From Ruminococcus sp. (GTDB taxonomy: Bacteria > Bacillota > Clostridia > Oscillospirales > Ruminococcaceae): a stretch of DNA of 64,000 nucleotides. A program made the position numbers and the translations under genes. Under the pieces are notes generated by a model, which was given only the letters and a program-made list of their open reading frames with translations, did not search any database and was not told where the DNA came from. Position 1 is the first letter of the stretch; each line of letters opens with the position of its first letter. The DNA lies in assembly GCA_017478965.1 (NCBI GenBank), contig JAFVCV010000047.1:62001-126000 (forward strand). The letters are read 5' to 3'. Shown here in pieces: positions 43,065-51,580 of the stretch.

Positions 43065-44024
43065 TCAAAAGGTGTCCCAGTTCTTCACGTTCTCCTTGGT
43101 GTCCATCTCCAGACCCAGGTTCTGCAAAAGCTCCGCCGCTGCGTTATAGCCCATTTTCTTATGCCTGTTGTTCATGGCTGCGACCTCCAGTATCACTGCC
43201 AGGTTACGGCCGGGCTTGATGGGTATGGTAAGGCTGGGTATCTTAATGCCCAGTATGGAAGTATACTCGTTGTCCACGCCCATACGGTCGTATATCTTCT
43301 TGCTGTCCCATGGCTCCAGCTCTACCACCAGGTCTATCTTCTCAGAGACTTTGACAGCACCCATACCGAAGAGCCTTCTGGTATTTATAATACCTATGCC
43401 CCTGAGCTCAAGAAAATGCCTGATATTGTCCGGCGACTGTCCCACCAGGGTCCTGCTGGAGGTCTTCCTTATCTCCACAGCGTCATCTGCTACCAGACGG
43501 TGGCCTCTCTTGACCAGCTCGATGGCTGTCTCGCTTTTACCTACGCCGCTCTCGCCTATGATGAGCAGCCCCTCGCCGTAGACCTCTATCAGCACCCCAT
43601 GCCTGGTTATCCTCGGCGCCAGCTCCACGTTCAGATAGCCTATGAGCGAGGCTATGAACGCCGTGGTGCTGTCCGCAGTCCTGGCTATCGGCACCCCGTG
43701 TTTCGCTGCTATCTCCATCATCTCCGGGTAAAGCTCATGGCTCCTTGCCACTATGAACATAGGTATCTTCGTGGCGAAAAGAGCGTCCAGGCGCTGATAC
43801 CTGGTGGCCTCGTCTATACTGGCCAGATATGCGAATTCCATATTCCCGCAGATCTGCACCCGCTCTGCGTTGAAATACTCATAAAAGCCCATGAGCTGAA
43901 GTCCCGGCCTGTTGCAGTCGTTATCGGTAACTTTCAGCTCGCTGATATTCTCCGGCGCATAGAGCAGCTCCAGTTTCAGCTGCTTGACTATCTCTTCCAC
44001 CGAAACGCTAAATATCTCTGCCAT
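43065..44024 (-). CDS. hprK: HPr kinase/phosphorylase
   Basis: HprK phosphorylates Ser46 of HPr and so controls carbon catabolite repression. The P-loop GESGVGKSETAIEL lies near residue 155, followed by RLVADDAVEI and the C-terminal signature region with GIGIINTRRLFGMGAV. GGAGG precedes the ATG. In many Firmicutes hprK is followed by lgt; here it is followed by murB and rapZ, and lgt lies about 10 kb further along on the same strand. Confidence 0.94.
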   Translation of the reverse strand: MAEIFSVSVEEIVKQLKLELLYAPENISELKVTDNDCNRPGLQLMGFYEYFNAERVQICGNMEFAYLASIDEATRYQRLDALFATKIPMFIVARSHELYPEMMEIAAKHGVPIARTADSTTAFIASLIGYLNVELAPRITRHGVLIEVYGEGLLIIGESGVGKSETAIELVKRGHRLVADDAVEIRKTSSRTLVGQSPDNIRHFLELRGIGIINTRRLFGMGAVKVSEKIDLVVELEPWDSKKIYDRMGVDNEYTSILGIKIPSLTIPIKPGRNLAVILEVAAMNNRHKKMGYNAAAELLQNLGLEMDTKENVKNWDTF

Positions 44025-44083
44025 TTTATTCCTCCGTCCTTCCCCGGCTCAGCCGGCGGAAATTTTATGTCGTTTACTGTAGA

Positions 44084-45361
44084 TCAGACTGTTATCAGTC
44101 CTCTTGAATACATTTCCTGTGCGGCAGTGACGATGCCTGCCTTGCCGCTTGCATAGGTCAGTCCCCCCTGGAGCCATGCCGCAAAAGGCTCCCTGATGGG
44201 TGCGTCGGCCGAAAGCTCGATGCTGGCTCCCATGGTGAAGGCTCCCGCCGCCATTATGACCTTGCTCTCATACCCCGGCATATCCCAGGCCTCCGGGGTA
44301 ACATAGCTGTCCACAGGGCTGCCTTTCTGTATACCCTGACAGAAAGCTACCAGGTTCTCCTCATTCTCAAGAAGTATGGAGGCTATGATGTCCGTGCGTT
44401 TTTCCCCGCTTTCCGGCAGGGTCCTGAAGCCCAGCTTTTCAAAGAACCGGCATGCGAACACCGAGGTCTTCAGGGCCGAAGCCACCGTCTGGGGAGCTAA
44501 GAAAAAGCCCAGGAGCATCTCCCTTGACATATTGAGAGTGCAGCCGACCTCCTTGCCCATTCCCACACAGGTCAGCCTGTCGGCGCACTTCTCGACCAGG
44601 TCCGTTCTTCCGCAGATATATCCCCCTGTAGATGCTATGCCGCCCCCGGGGTTCTTGATGAGCGAGCCTATGATAAGGTCCGCCCCCACAGCCAGCGGTT
44701 CTCTCTCCTCCACAAATTCTCCGTAGCAGTTATCCACCATTACTATTATGTCCGGATTTGCAGCTTTTGCGGCACCGGCTATCCTGCCGATGGTATCCAC
44801 AGTCAGCGAAGGCCTGAGAGAATATCCACGGGAACGCTGTATATAAGCGACCTTAGCTCCTCCGGCCAGCTGCGCTATCTTTTCAAGGTCAGGCTCCCTG
44901 TCGTCCACAAGGTCCGCCTGGATATACTTTACTCCGAAATCTGCCAGCGAGCCGCTGCCCCTTTCACCTCTGATGCCTATGACCTCCTCCAGGGTGTCAT
45001 ATGGCCTGCCCGTGCAGGAGAGCATGGTATCTCCTGTCCTCAGCACCCCGAAAAGTGCCGTGGAAAGCGCATGGGTGCCGTTTACGAAGGTGTGGCGCAC
45101 GATGGCGTCCTCTCCGCCGAAGGCCTGTGCAAAGACCTTGTCTGCGGTGTCCCTGCCAAGGTCACCGTATCCGTAGCCCGTAGTGCCTTTTAAACACCCC
45201 TCGCTTACCCTGTTGTCAATAAAAGCTCTCAGCACCTTGGCGCCGTTATATTCTGCTGTGCGTTCGATCTCCCTGAACATCTCCCCGCACTCCTGCTCCG
45301 CCTTCTCCGCCAGCTGAGCCAGTTTCTTATCTATCCCAAATAGATCAAAAACGCTTTCCAA
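44084..45361 (-). CDS. Methionine gamma-lyase family PLP enzyme (YnbB, 'aluminium resistance protein')
   Basis: This 425-residue fold-type I PLP enzyme has the family blocks GYGYGDLGRDT and VNGTHALSTALFGVLRTGD. The Asp that holds the pyridine N is in VMVDNCYGEF, and the Schiff-base Lys is in LIIGSLIKNPGGG. Relatives carry the name aluminium resistance protein, but the reaction is not established. The start is TTG at 45361 with GAGGTGAAA upstream. It is in the long block between a small membrane protein and hprK. Confidence 0.85.
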   Translation of the reverse strand: MESVFDLFGIDKKLAQLAEKAEQECGEMFREIERTAEYNGAKVLRAFIDNRVSEGCLKGTTGYGYGDLGRDTADKVFAQAFGGEDAIVRHTFVNGTHALSTALFGVLRTGDTMLSCTGRPYDTLEEVIGIRGERGSGSLADFGVKYIQADLVDDREPDLEKIAQLAGGAKVAYIQRSRGYSLRPSLTVDTIGRIAGAAKAANPDIIVMVDNCYGEFVEEREPLAVGADLIIGSLIKNPGGGIASTGGYICGRTDLVEKCADRLTCVGMGKEVGCTLNMSREMLLGFFLAPQTVASALKTSVFACRFFEKLGFRTLPESGEKRTDIIASILLENEENLVAFCQGIQKGSPVDSYVTPEAWDMPGYESKVIMAAGAFTMGASIELSADAPIREPFAAWLQGGLTYASGKAGIVTAAQEMYSRGLITV

Positions 45362-45372
45362 TCTGTTTCACC

Positions 45373-45885
45373 TCATAAACTCTGTTCGTTCTTCTTCATA
45401 AACAGCCGTTCCCTGTTCGCATAGCCCGTATAAGCTCCGCCTGCTATGAGGACTATGCCCATAATGAGCATGAACACATCCCCCGCCGAAAGCTCGTCCC
45501 CGAAAATCGGACCTTTCTCCGGATGCTCAGGGTCTATAGGAGCAGCTTCATCATGCTTAAAGGCCTGCTCACCTGCCCTGCTGTTAAGCTCATATACATG
45601 GGAGACACGGTAAGTCTCGCCCTTCCACTCCAGCTCATAGTCCACCGTATATTCATAAACGGCTGTATAGCTCCCGCTGCGGTTTTTTGTTACCTTCTTT
45701 TCGCTGACCTCCATGGGTCTGAGGAGCACATAGACAGTCCGGGTGTTCCTGGAAATGACATACCCTGTGACCTTCACAGCTCCGCCAACAGTAAGTATCA
45801 GCCCCATTGCCAGCCATGCCGCCACGAAGAGCATTATCAGCCCTCTGGGCATACCCGGCATATAGAGCCTCGGTCTTTTAAGCAT
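45373..45885 (-). CDS. Small membrane protein with extracellular beta domain (DUF3592-like)
   Basis: This 170-residue protein has a membrane helix at about 15-42, a beta-rich central region (about 45-130, alternating as in YTVDYELEWKGETYRV) and a second helix at about 136-156, ending in a basic tail. That layout resembles DUF3592 proteins, but I am not certain of the family. It lies 11 bases before the PLP enzyme gene in the direction of transcription. Function is unknown. Confidence 0.65.
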   Translation of the reverse strand: MLKRPRLYMPGMPRGLIMLFVAAWLAMGLILTVGGAVKVTGYVISRNTRTVYVLLRPMEVSEKKVTKNRSGSYTAVYEYTVDYELEWKGETYRVSHVYELNSRAGEQAFKHDEAAPIDPEHPEKGPIFGDELSAGDVFMLIMGIVLIAGGAYTGYANRERLFMKKNEQSL

Positions 45886-45903
45886 ACCCTCTGCCCTCTT
45901 GTC

Positions 45904-46692
45904 TCAATGGCTGGGGGTCTCGTCACGCCTTTCCAGGACCGTGTCTATCCCCATGGCCTTAAAGCCTATCTCATCATAATAGCTTACCCTGTGGGGCCTT
46001 GCAAAAAGCTTTACCTTTATGCCCTCCTGCCAGAGCCTTTCGCCTATCCAGTAGAGCAGGGTCCTGGCGTGCATCTTTCCCCGTTCCTGCGGGACCGTGC
46101 CTACCTGCCCCACCAAAGCGATATTGTCTATTATGTACTGTATGGTGGCGGTGGTATAGTCCCCCATAAGAAATGACTGGGAAAGCCCCCGCCTTATCCT
46201 GTGAGAAGTGTCCGTTATCCACATACCGTACCCGTCTGCCAGTCTTGGAAAGCACTGGGAAAGTATAGCGTAGACATCGTCCAGCCTCGGCACCTCGTCC
46301 ACCTCCAGAGGCGGCAGCTTGCCTGTGGGCCTGTAGGTGAATTCCGTCCTCTTCTCACTTCTGTATTCGTCCTTTAAAAGCTCGGCTATCCTGTCTCCGT
46401 ACTGCCTTTCCAGCTCTACCGAAAAGGGCTTGAGCATCCTGGTGAAGCCCGCCAGCTCCTCCAGCATCTCCTCCCCAAGCTCCCGCCCCTGAAAGGTGGA
46501 TATCATAAAGGCGCTGTTGAACTCCGAGAATATCCCCAGCCTTTCTCCCCGGTCCTCCATGACGAAGAACCTGAGAAAATCATAGTCCGTCCCGTAAGCC
46601 ATATAGTGGGACTTTATCCTCCTGCTGTAATTGTTGTCCTTCAGCTTTCCGATAAGGTCAAGGTCTATATCCTTCGACTGATAGATCATCAT
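45904..46692 (-). CDS. GNAT family N-acetyltransferase
   Basis: This 262-residue protein has a divergent N-terminal half and a GNAT-like C-terminal half. The acetyl-CoA loop appears as VGQVGTVPQERGKMHARTLLYWIGERL, and the closing part is YYDEIGFKAMG. The substrate is unknown. AGGAGG precedes the double ATG. It lies 20 bases after the stop of an M42 peptidase gene in the murD block. Confidence 0.75.
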   Translation of the reverse strand: MMIYQSKDIDLDLIGKLKDNNYSRRIKSHYMAYGTDYDFLRFFVMEDRGERLGIFSEFNSAFMISTFQGRELGEEMLEELAGFTRMLKPFSVELERQYGDRIAELLKDEYRSEKRTEFTYRPTGKLPPLEVDEVPRLDDVYAILSQCFPRLADGYGMWITDTSHRIRRGLSQSFLMGDYTTATIQYIIDNIALVGQVGTVPQERGKMHARTLLYWIGERLWQEGIKVKLFARPHRVSYYDEIGFKAMGIDTVLERRDETPSH

Positions 46693-46711
46693 ATCCCTCC
46701 TGTAAGGCAGT

Positions 46712-47734
46712 TCAGGTCCTTTCGAGCAGAGCCTTCACCAGCCTGTAGGTGTCCCCAAGGTCCTCCTCGCTTATTACGCAGCAGGGCGAATGCAGATACC
46801 TGCACGCAAGCGATATCCCGCAGACCTTAACGCCGCCCCGGCTCTTATGTATAGCTCCTGCGTCGTTGCCGCCTGCGACCATGGTCTTGGTCTGCCATTT
46901 TATGCCTAGCTCCTTTGCCGCAGCCCCGGCCTTTTCATAAAGCTCCCGGCTGTAGATGGTGCTGCGGTCCATATAGCTCACCACCGGCCCCGCCCCTACC
47001 CGGCAGACCTTCTTCTCGCCCCCGGAAAGCGGCGTATCTGCGGCAGTAGTGGCCTCCAGCACATAGGCCTCCTCCGGCTCTGCGGTATAGGCCGCCGCCG
47101 TGGAGCCACGCAGCCCGACTTCCTCCTGCACCACGAAGGTGAAGATGATGTCGCTGTCGAATTCCTCATCGCAGATAAGCTTTATCATTATCGCACAGCC
47201 CACCCGGTCGTCTATAGCCTTGCACTTTATCATGCCCCGGCCGAACCTGAGAAAGCTGCCCTCAAAGCACACGCTGTCCCCTGGCCTTACGAACTCCATG
47301 GCCTGCTCCCGGTCCTTAGCGCCGATATCAATATACATCTCCCCGAAGTCCGGGGCTTTCTTTTTTTCCTCACCGCTCAGATGGTGCAGAGCCTTAGCCC
47401 CCACCACGCCCGGTATCTGCTTATCCCCCACAATGACTCTCCTGCCGAAGACCACCCTTGGGTCAATGCCGCCCACCGGGGCGCATTTAAGAAAGCCGTC
47501 CTCTGTGATAAAGGTCACGATAAGCCCTACCTCGTCCATATGGGCGCTGACGGCTATCCTCCTGCCGCCGGGCTTTCTGCCCTTCTTTACGGCGATAATG
47601 CTCCCCAGAGGGTCCGTCTTTGTCTCACACCTGTCCTTTATTCTGGACAATATATATTCCCTGACCCTGCCCTCATCGCCGGAGATCCCGTTAATTAGGC
47701 AAAGCTCTTCAAGCTCGCTGATAAGTTCTGTCAT
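46712..47734 (-). CDS. M42 family aminopeptidase (second of a tandem pair)
   Basis: This 340-residue co-catalytic metalloaminopeptidase has the M42 zinc and catalytic blocks: AVSAHMDEVGLIV (His/Asp), KAIDDRVGCAI (bridging Asp), FVVQEEVGLRGS (catalytic Glu pair) and the C-terminal CRYLHSPCCVI. Such enzymes form large cytosolic dodecamers that trim peptides; some are cellulase-associated peptidases in name only. It overlaps its upstream paralog by 4 bases (ATGA), so the two are translationally coupled. Confidence 0.88.
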   Translation of the reverse strand: MTELISELEELCLINGISGDEGRVREYILSRIKDRCETKTDPLGSIIAVKKGRKPGGRRIAVSAHMDEVGLIVTFITEDGFLKCAPVGGIDPRVVFGRRVIVGDKQIPGVVGAKALHHLSGEEKKKAPDFGEMYIDIGAKDREQAMEFVRPGDSVCFEGSFLRFGRGMIKCKAIDDRVGCAIMIKLICDEEFDSDIIFTFVVQEEVGLRGSTAAAYTAEPEEAYVLEATTAADTPLSGGEKKVCRVGAGPVVSYMDRSTIYSRELYEKAGAAAKELGIKWQTKTMVAGGNDAGAIHKSRGGVKVCGISLACRYLHSPCCVISEEDLGDTYRLVKALLERT

Positions 47735-48783
47735 TCTTCCGCCGCCCCTTCCTCGGCATAGGCCGCAATAAGCTCTGCGGCCGCCCTGATATCCCCAAGG
47801 GACACTACCTCCGCCGGGGTGTGCATAAACCTTTCCGGTATGGAAAGTGTCACCGTCGGCACACCGCCCCGGCTGATGCTTATGCGGTCCGCATTGGTAC
47901 CCGTGCCCTGGGCCATCACCTCATATGTAAAGGGGATACCGTGCCTTTGGGCTGTCTCAGCCATCTCCCTTGACATAGTCCTGGAAAGAAACGGCGAAAA
48001 CCCTATCATGACCCCGCTCTCCAGCGGCGAGCACTCCTCTTCGTCCTCGTCCGGCGTAGGGGCAAAGCTCATGTCCACCACGATGGCCTTGTCCGGCGCA
48101 GCGGTATAAGCCGCCGTCACTGCGCCCCTGGTCCCGACCTCCTCCTGCACGGTGAAGGTCACTGCAATATTATACCCGATGTCCCTGTCCTTCAGAAGAT
48201 CCAGCGCCATTATTATGGCAGCGCAGCCCGCCCGGTCGTCCAGTGCCTTTGAGCTTACCCGGTCGTTGAGCAGTTTCACCGGTCCGTTCTCGATAAGAGC
48301 ATAGTCTCCCAGCCTTATCTTCTCCCCGGCCTCCCTGCTGTCAGAAAAGCCCATGTCTACATAAACGTCGCTCATCTTCGGTGCCGCAGAGCTGTCCCTT
48401 GATAGATGCGGAGGTATAGAGGCCGTCACTCCGAAAAGCTTTTCCGTCTCCCCGCCGGCGGTGCCGTAAACGCTCACCTGCCTTGCAAGCAGGGTCCTTG
48501 CGTCTATCCCGCCGCAGGGTGATATTTTCAGAAAGCCATCCGGCGTTATATAGCTGACTATATAGCCCACCTCGTCGATATGAGCATCCAGCAGCAGCAC
48601 GGGCCTGCCCTCTTTCCAGCCTGCCCGCCTGAACATAACGTTTCCGGTGCGGCTGTCTGTATGGCCCTCTCCGTAGGGCGCCAGCAGCTCCAGTGCAGCC
48701 ATTGCCGCCATGTCCTCACAGCCGGACACCCCCATGGGCACACAGAGCTTTTCCAGTATCTCAAAAATTTCAGAATTTTCCAT
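47731..48783 (-). CDS. M42 family aminopeptidase (first of a tandem pair)
   Basis: This 350-residue paralog keeps LLDAHIDEVGYIVSY, KALDDRAGCAAI, FTVQEEVGTRGA and RFMHTPAEVV, so all metal and catalytic positions are intact. I start it at the ATG at 48783, which gives the usual family opening; a GTG at 48792 is an alternative, and neither has an ideally spaced ribosome site. It begins 20 bases after murD. Two adjacent paralogs could form mixed assemblies with different specificity; that is inference. Confidence 0.87.
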   Translation of the reverse strand: MENSEIFEILEKLCVPMGVSGCEDMAAMAALELLAPYGEGHTDSRTGNVMFRRAGWKEGRPVLLLDAHIDEVGYIVSYITPDGFLKISPCGGIDARTLLARQVSVYGTAGGETEKLFGVTASIPPHLSRDSSAAPKMSDVYVDMGFSDSREAGEKIRLGDYALIENGPVKLLNDRVSSKALDDRAGCAAIIMALDLLKDRDIGYNIAVTFTVQEEVGTRGAVTAAYTAAPDKAIVVDMSFAPTPDEDEEECSPLESGVMIGFSPFLSRTMSREMAETAQRHGIPFTYEVMAQGTGTNADRISISRGGVPTVTLSIPERFMHTPAEVVSLGDIRAAAELIAAYAEEGAAEE

Positions 48784-48803
48784 TGTCCTCACTGCCGTTC
48801 TGT

Positions 48804-50198
48804 TTAAACCAGTTCGTTGACCAGCTGCTTGAAATGCCTGCCTCTGTCCTCGAACATCCTGTACATATCAAAGCTTGCGCAGGCCGGCGTCAGGGAAACT
48901 ATATCGCCAGACTCCGCATTGTCATGGGCAGTCTGCACTGCCTCCTGCATATCCTTGACCATGAATATTTTCAGTCCGCTGTCGGCATAATTCGGTGCCG
49001 CCGTCACCGCAGCCCTTATCTTCTCAGCGGTCTGCCCCATAAGTATCAGCACCTTGACCTTCTCGCATATCGGCGCAGCCATAGGCTCAAAGCTCACTCC
49101 CTTGTCGGAGCCGCCCTGTATCATGATCTGCTTACGGTCAAAGGCCGCCAGGCAGGCAAGGACCCTGGTCGGGCTGGACGCTATGGAATTATTGTAATAC
49201 TTAACGCCGTCCAGCTCCCTTACGAACTCTATCCTGTGCTCCACGCCCCCGAACTCGTTGGCGATCTTTGCCACTGTCTCCGGCTTTACCTCGCCGTAGG
49301 TCATGGCGATGGCAGTCAGATAGTCCTCCACATTGTGCATTCCCGGTATCTTTATGGCCTTCATATGCACATACTCTGTGACCTTGCCCCTTTCGTTATA
49401 GCAAAGCATACCGTCCTCTCTGAGAAAAGCGCCGTTCTCAGGCTTTTCCTTTATGCTGAAATAGGCCAGATCTCCTCTCACCAGGTCAGAAAGTCCCCTG
49501 GTGACCTCATCATCAAGACTCAGGACGGCTCTTGAATAGGCGTTCTGATGATAGAGTATATTGCACTTGGCCTGTGTATACTCCTCCATGGTCCCATGGA
49601 CGTTCAGGTGATTGGGCCTGATGTTGGTGATGCCTGCCACGTCCGGCGACTCTCTCATGGATATGAGCTGAAAGCTTGAAAGCTCGCAGACTGCCACATC
49701 TGTCTCCGAGATAGTCTCCACCAGGGGCAGCAGCGCCTTGCCGATATTCCCCCCCAGGTGTACCCTCTTGCCCTCGGCTTTCAGGAACTCGCTTACCAGG
49801 GTAGTGGTAGTGGTCTTTCCGTCAGAGCCTGTCAGCGCATAGGTCTTGCAGGGGCAGAGATCAAAGAAGGTCTCCATCTCCGAGGTCACCGCTATGCCCT
49901 GCTTTCTTGCCCTTGTCAGGGTGGGGTCATTATAGTACATACCCGGGGTCCTGAAAACTATATCACAGCTGAATATCTCGTCAAGGTAGCCAGGTCCCAG
50001 GGAGAACTCACAGCCCCTGGCCGTAAGATCCTCCATCAGCATAGCATCGAACTCATCCTCGGTGCGCTTGTCGCAGACGATACATTTTATGCCCTTGGCC
50101 AGAAAGACCTTTATCAGGTCCGTATGGCTCACACCCACGCCGATGAACGCCACTCTCTTGTCCTTGATGCCTGCAAAATACTTCTGTGCTTTAGTCAT
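48804..50198 (-). CDS. murD: UDP-N-acetylmuramoylalanine--D-glutamate ligase
   Basis: MurD adds D-Glu to UDP-MurNAc-L-Ala in the cytosol. The ATP loop is GSDGKTTTTTLVSEFL, with ITNIRPNHLNVHGTMEEY and the C-terminal YYNNSIASSPTRVLACLAAF and GGSDKGVSF. Its 464 residues match the family. AAGGGAG precedes the ATG, and a promoter lies at 50266-50294. It heads a same-strand block of at least twelve tightly spaced genes reaching dnaE. Confidence 0.95.
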   Translation of the reverse strand: MTKAQKYFAGIKDKRVAFIGVGVSHTDLIKVFLAKGIKCIVCDKRTEDEFDAMLMEDLTARGCEFSLGPGYLDEIFSCDIVFRTPGMYYNDPTLTRARKQGIAVTSEMETFFDLCPCKTYALTGSDGKTTTTTLVSEFLKAEGKRVHLGGNIGKALLPLVETISETDVAVCELSSFQLISMRESPDVAGITNIRPNHLNVHGTMEEYTQAKCNILYHQNAYSRAVLSLDDEVTRGLSDLVRGDLAYFSIKEKPENGAFLREDGMLCYNERGKVTEYVHMKAIKIPGMHNVEDYLTAIAMTYGEVKPETVAKIANEFGGVEHRIEFVRELDGVKYYNNSIASSPTRVLACLAAFDRKQIMIQGGSDKGVSFEPMAAPICEKVKVLILMGQTAEKIRAAVTAAPNYADSGLKIFMVKDMQEAVQTAHDNAESGDIVSLTPACASFDMYRMFEDRGRHFKQLVNELV

Positions 50199-50265
50199 AT
50201 ATTCTTACTCCCTTACTGTATTTGCGGTCCCGATGCCGTACCGCTCTGCATAATTAATCTATTAT

Positions 50266-50294
50266 ATTATATACCATTTCCGCCCAAAACGCAA
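50266..50294 (-). promoter_or_regulatory. SigA-type promoter of murD and the following block
   Basis: On the minus strand TTGCGT (50294-50289) and TATAAT (50271-50266) are 17 bases apart, giving a leader of about 60 bases. Confidence 0.65.
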
Positions 50295-50339
50295 GGGGTG
50301 TTGTGTAAATATTTTTAGGACCAGCCCATCCGGGGGGCA

Positions 50340-50371
50340 AAAAAAGCCGGCCCAGTGCTGAGCCGGTTTTT
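50340..50371 (-). terminator. Terminator of cysK
   Basis: A stem (CCGGC 50347-50351 with GCCGG 50362-50366, extended by A-T pairs outward) is followed on the minus strand by a T run, between cysK and the murD promoter. Confidence 0.75.
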
Positions 50372-50387
50372 GTTTATGGCAAGAAGA

Positions 50388-51317
50388 TCAGTCAAACAGT
50401 GCTGTCGAAAGATATCTCTCTCCTGTATCAGGCAGTAAGGCTACTATCACCTTGCCCTTGTTCTCAGGTCTCTTGGAAAGTTCAGCTGCCGCATGGAGCG
50501 CAGCACCTGAAGAGATACCTACCAGTATACCCTCGGTCTTTGCGAACCTGTTGCCTGCTGCGAAAGCGTCAGCGTTCTCAACAGGGAATACCTCGTCATA
50601 TATCTTTGTATCAAGAACGTCCGGCACAAAGCCTGCGCCGATACCCTGTATCTTGTGTGCGCCCGACTTGCCCTGGGAAAGCACAGGAGAAGATGCAGGC
50701 TCTACAGCCACGACCTTGACCTGCGGGTTCTTGGATTTGAGATACTGCCCCACGCCGGTGATGGTGCCGCCGGTCCCGATGCCGGCTACGAAGATGTCCA
50801 CCTTGCCCTCGGTATCCTCCCAGATCTCCGGGCCTGTGGTAGCAAGATGTATAGCCGGGTTAGCGGGATTAACGAACTGCCCTAAGATCACGCTGTTCTC
50901 GATCTCGCCGTTGAGCTCCTCAGCCTTCTTGATGGCCCCGGTCATGCCCTTTGCGCCCTCGGTCAGCACTATCTCTGCACCGTATGCCTTCAGCAGGTTC
51001 CTTCTCTCAATGCTCATGGTCTCGGGCATGGTCAGTATGACCTTATAGCCCTTGGAAACGCCTATGGACGCAAGACCGATGCCGGTATTGCCGGAAGTCG
51101 GCTCGATGATGGTAGAGCCTTCTTTGAGTATGCCCTTCTTCTCTGCGTCCTCGATAAGGTTCAGCGCAACTCTGTCCTTAACGCTGCCTGCGGGATTGAA
51201 ATACTCCAGCTTAGCCAGGATATCGCTGCCTGCGCCAACTGCCTTGGAAAATCTCGACGCCTCGATAACAGGGGTCTTTCCTACCAGTTCTCCCACGCTC
51301 TTGTAAATTTTAGCCAT
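50388..51317 (-). CDS. cysK: Cysteine synthase A (O-acetylserine sulfhydrylase)
   Basis: CysK makes cysteine from O-acetylserine and sulfide. The PLP lysine is in NPAGSVKDRVAL, the phosphate/substrate loop is PTSGNTGIGLA, and the PLP-phosphate loop is GTGGTITGVGQYL. Its 309 residues are typical. The ATG at 51317 has AAAGGAAAT upstream; the frame to 51413 crosses the leader and promoter. No cysE lies beside it. The leader begins with a strong hairpin. Confidence 0.95.
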   Translation of the reverse strand: MAKIYKSVGELVGKTPVIEASRFSKAVGAGSDILAKLEYFNPAGSVKDRVALNLIEDAEKKGILKEGSTIIEPTSGNTGIGLASIGVSKGYKVILTMPETMSIERRNLLKAYGAEIVLTEGAKGMTGAIKKAEELNGEIENSVILGQFVNPANPAIHLATTGPEIWEDTEGKVDIFVAGIGTGGTITGVGQYLKSKNPQVKVVAVEPASSPVLSQGKSGAHKIQGIGAGFVPDVLDTKIYDEVFPVENADAFAAGNRFAKTEGILVGISSGAALHAAAELSKRPENKGKVIVALLPDTGERYLSTALFD

Positions 51318-51352
51318 AGTTATCATTTCCTTTCGGTATAAATTACTTTTCT

Positions 51353-51396
51353 CAGCAAGGCTCTCCCCTGCGGGGACCGGCCCTGCTCTCTTGCTG
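51353..51396 (-). promoter_or_regulatory. Structured 5' leader of cysK
   Basis: On the minus strand the predicted transcript begins with CAGCAAG (51396-51390), which pairs with CTTGCTG (51359-51353). A nested hairpin TCCCC/GGGGA (51376-51372 with 51368-51364) lies inside. The helix sits at the very 5' end of the mRNA. No terminator or known riboswitch core is recognised. Confidence 0.5.
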
Positions 51397-51403
51397 TGAT
51401 TAT

Positions 51404-51432
51404 AATATATCACATTATTCCTACTATGTCAA
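51404..51432 (-). promoter_or_regulatory. SigA promoter of cysK with possible Rrf2/CymR-type site
   Basis: On the minus strand TTGACA (51432-51427) and TATATT (51409-51404) are 17 bases apart. The promoter overlaps an imperfect palindrome CCTA-N9-TAGG (51420-51436) with TAGGAAT-like sequence, reminiscent of Rrf2-family cysteine regulators. The regulator assignment is a guess. Confidence 0.6.
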
Positions 51433-51539
51433 TAGGTTAAATATGTGTTTCTGCCTTTTGCACAAAGAACTCTATTAGAATATAGCGCATTTGGCTATTT
51501 TGCGTAAATCATATATGACAACTAGGATTATTTGTCCGC

Positions 51540-51568
51540 AAAAAACCCGGCTCCATGCAGAGCCGGGT
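51540..51568 (-). terminator. Terminator of the thioesterase gene
   Basis: An 8-bp stem (51545-51552 with 51561-51568) is followed on the minus strand by a run of Ts. Confidence 0.78.
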
Positions 51569-51580
51569 CAGCCTATATAT

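Noticed and set aside
43038..44156. A 372-codon plus-strand frame
   Set aside because: It is antisense to hprK and crosses the gap to the next gene; no protein family is recognisable.
51353..51396. cysK leader considered as a SAM riboswitch
   Set aside because: The CAAGAGAG stretch recalls the SAM-I start, but the leader is too short and lacks the conserved core and a terminator stem.
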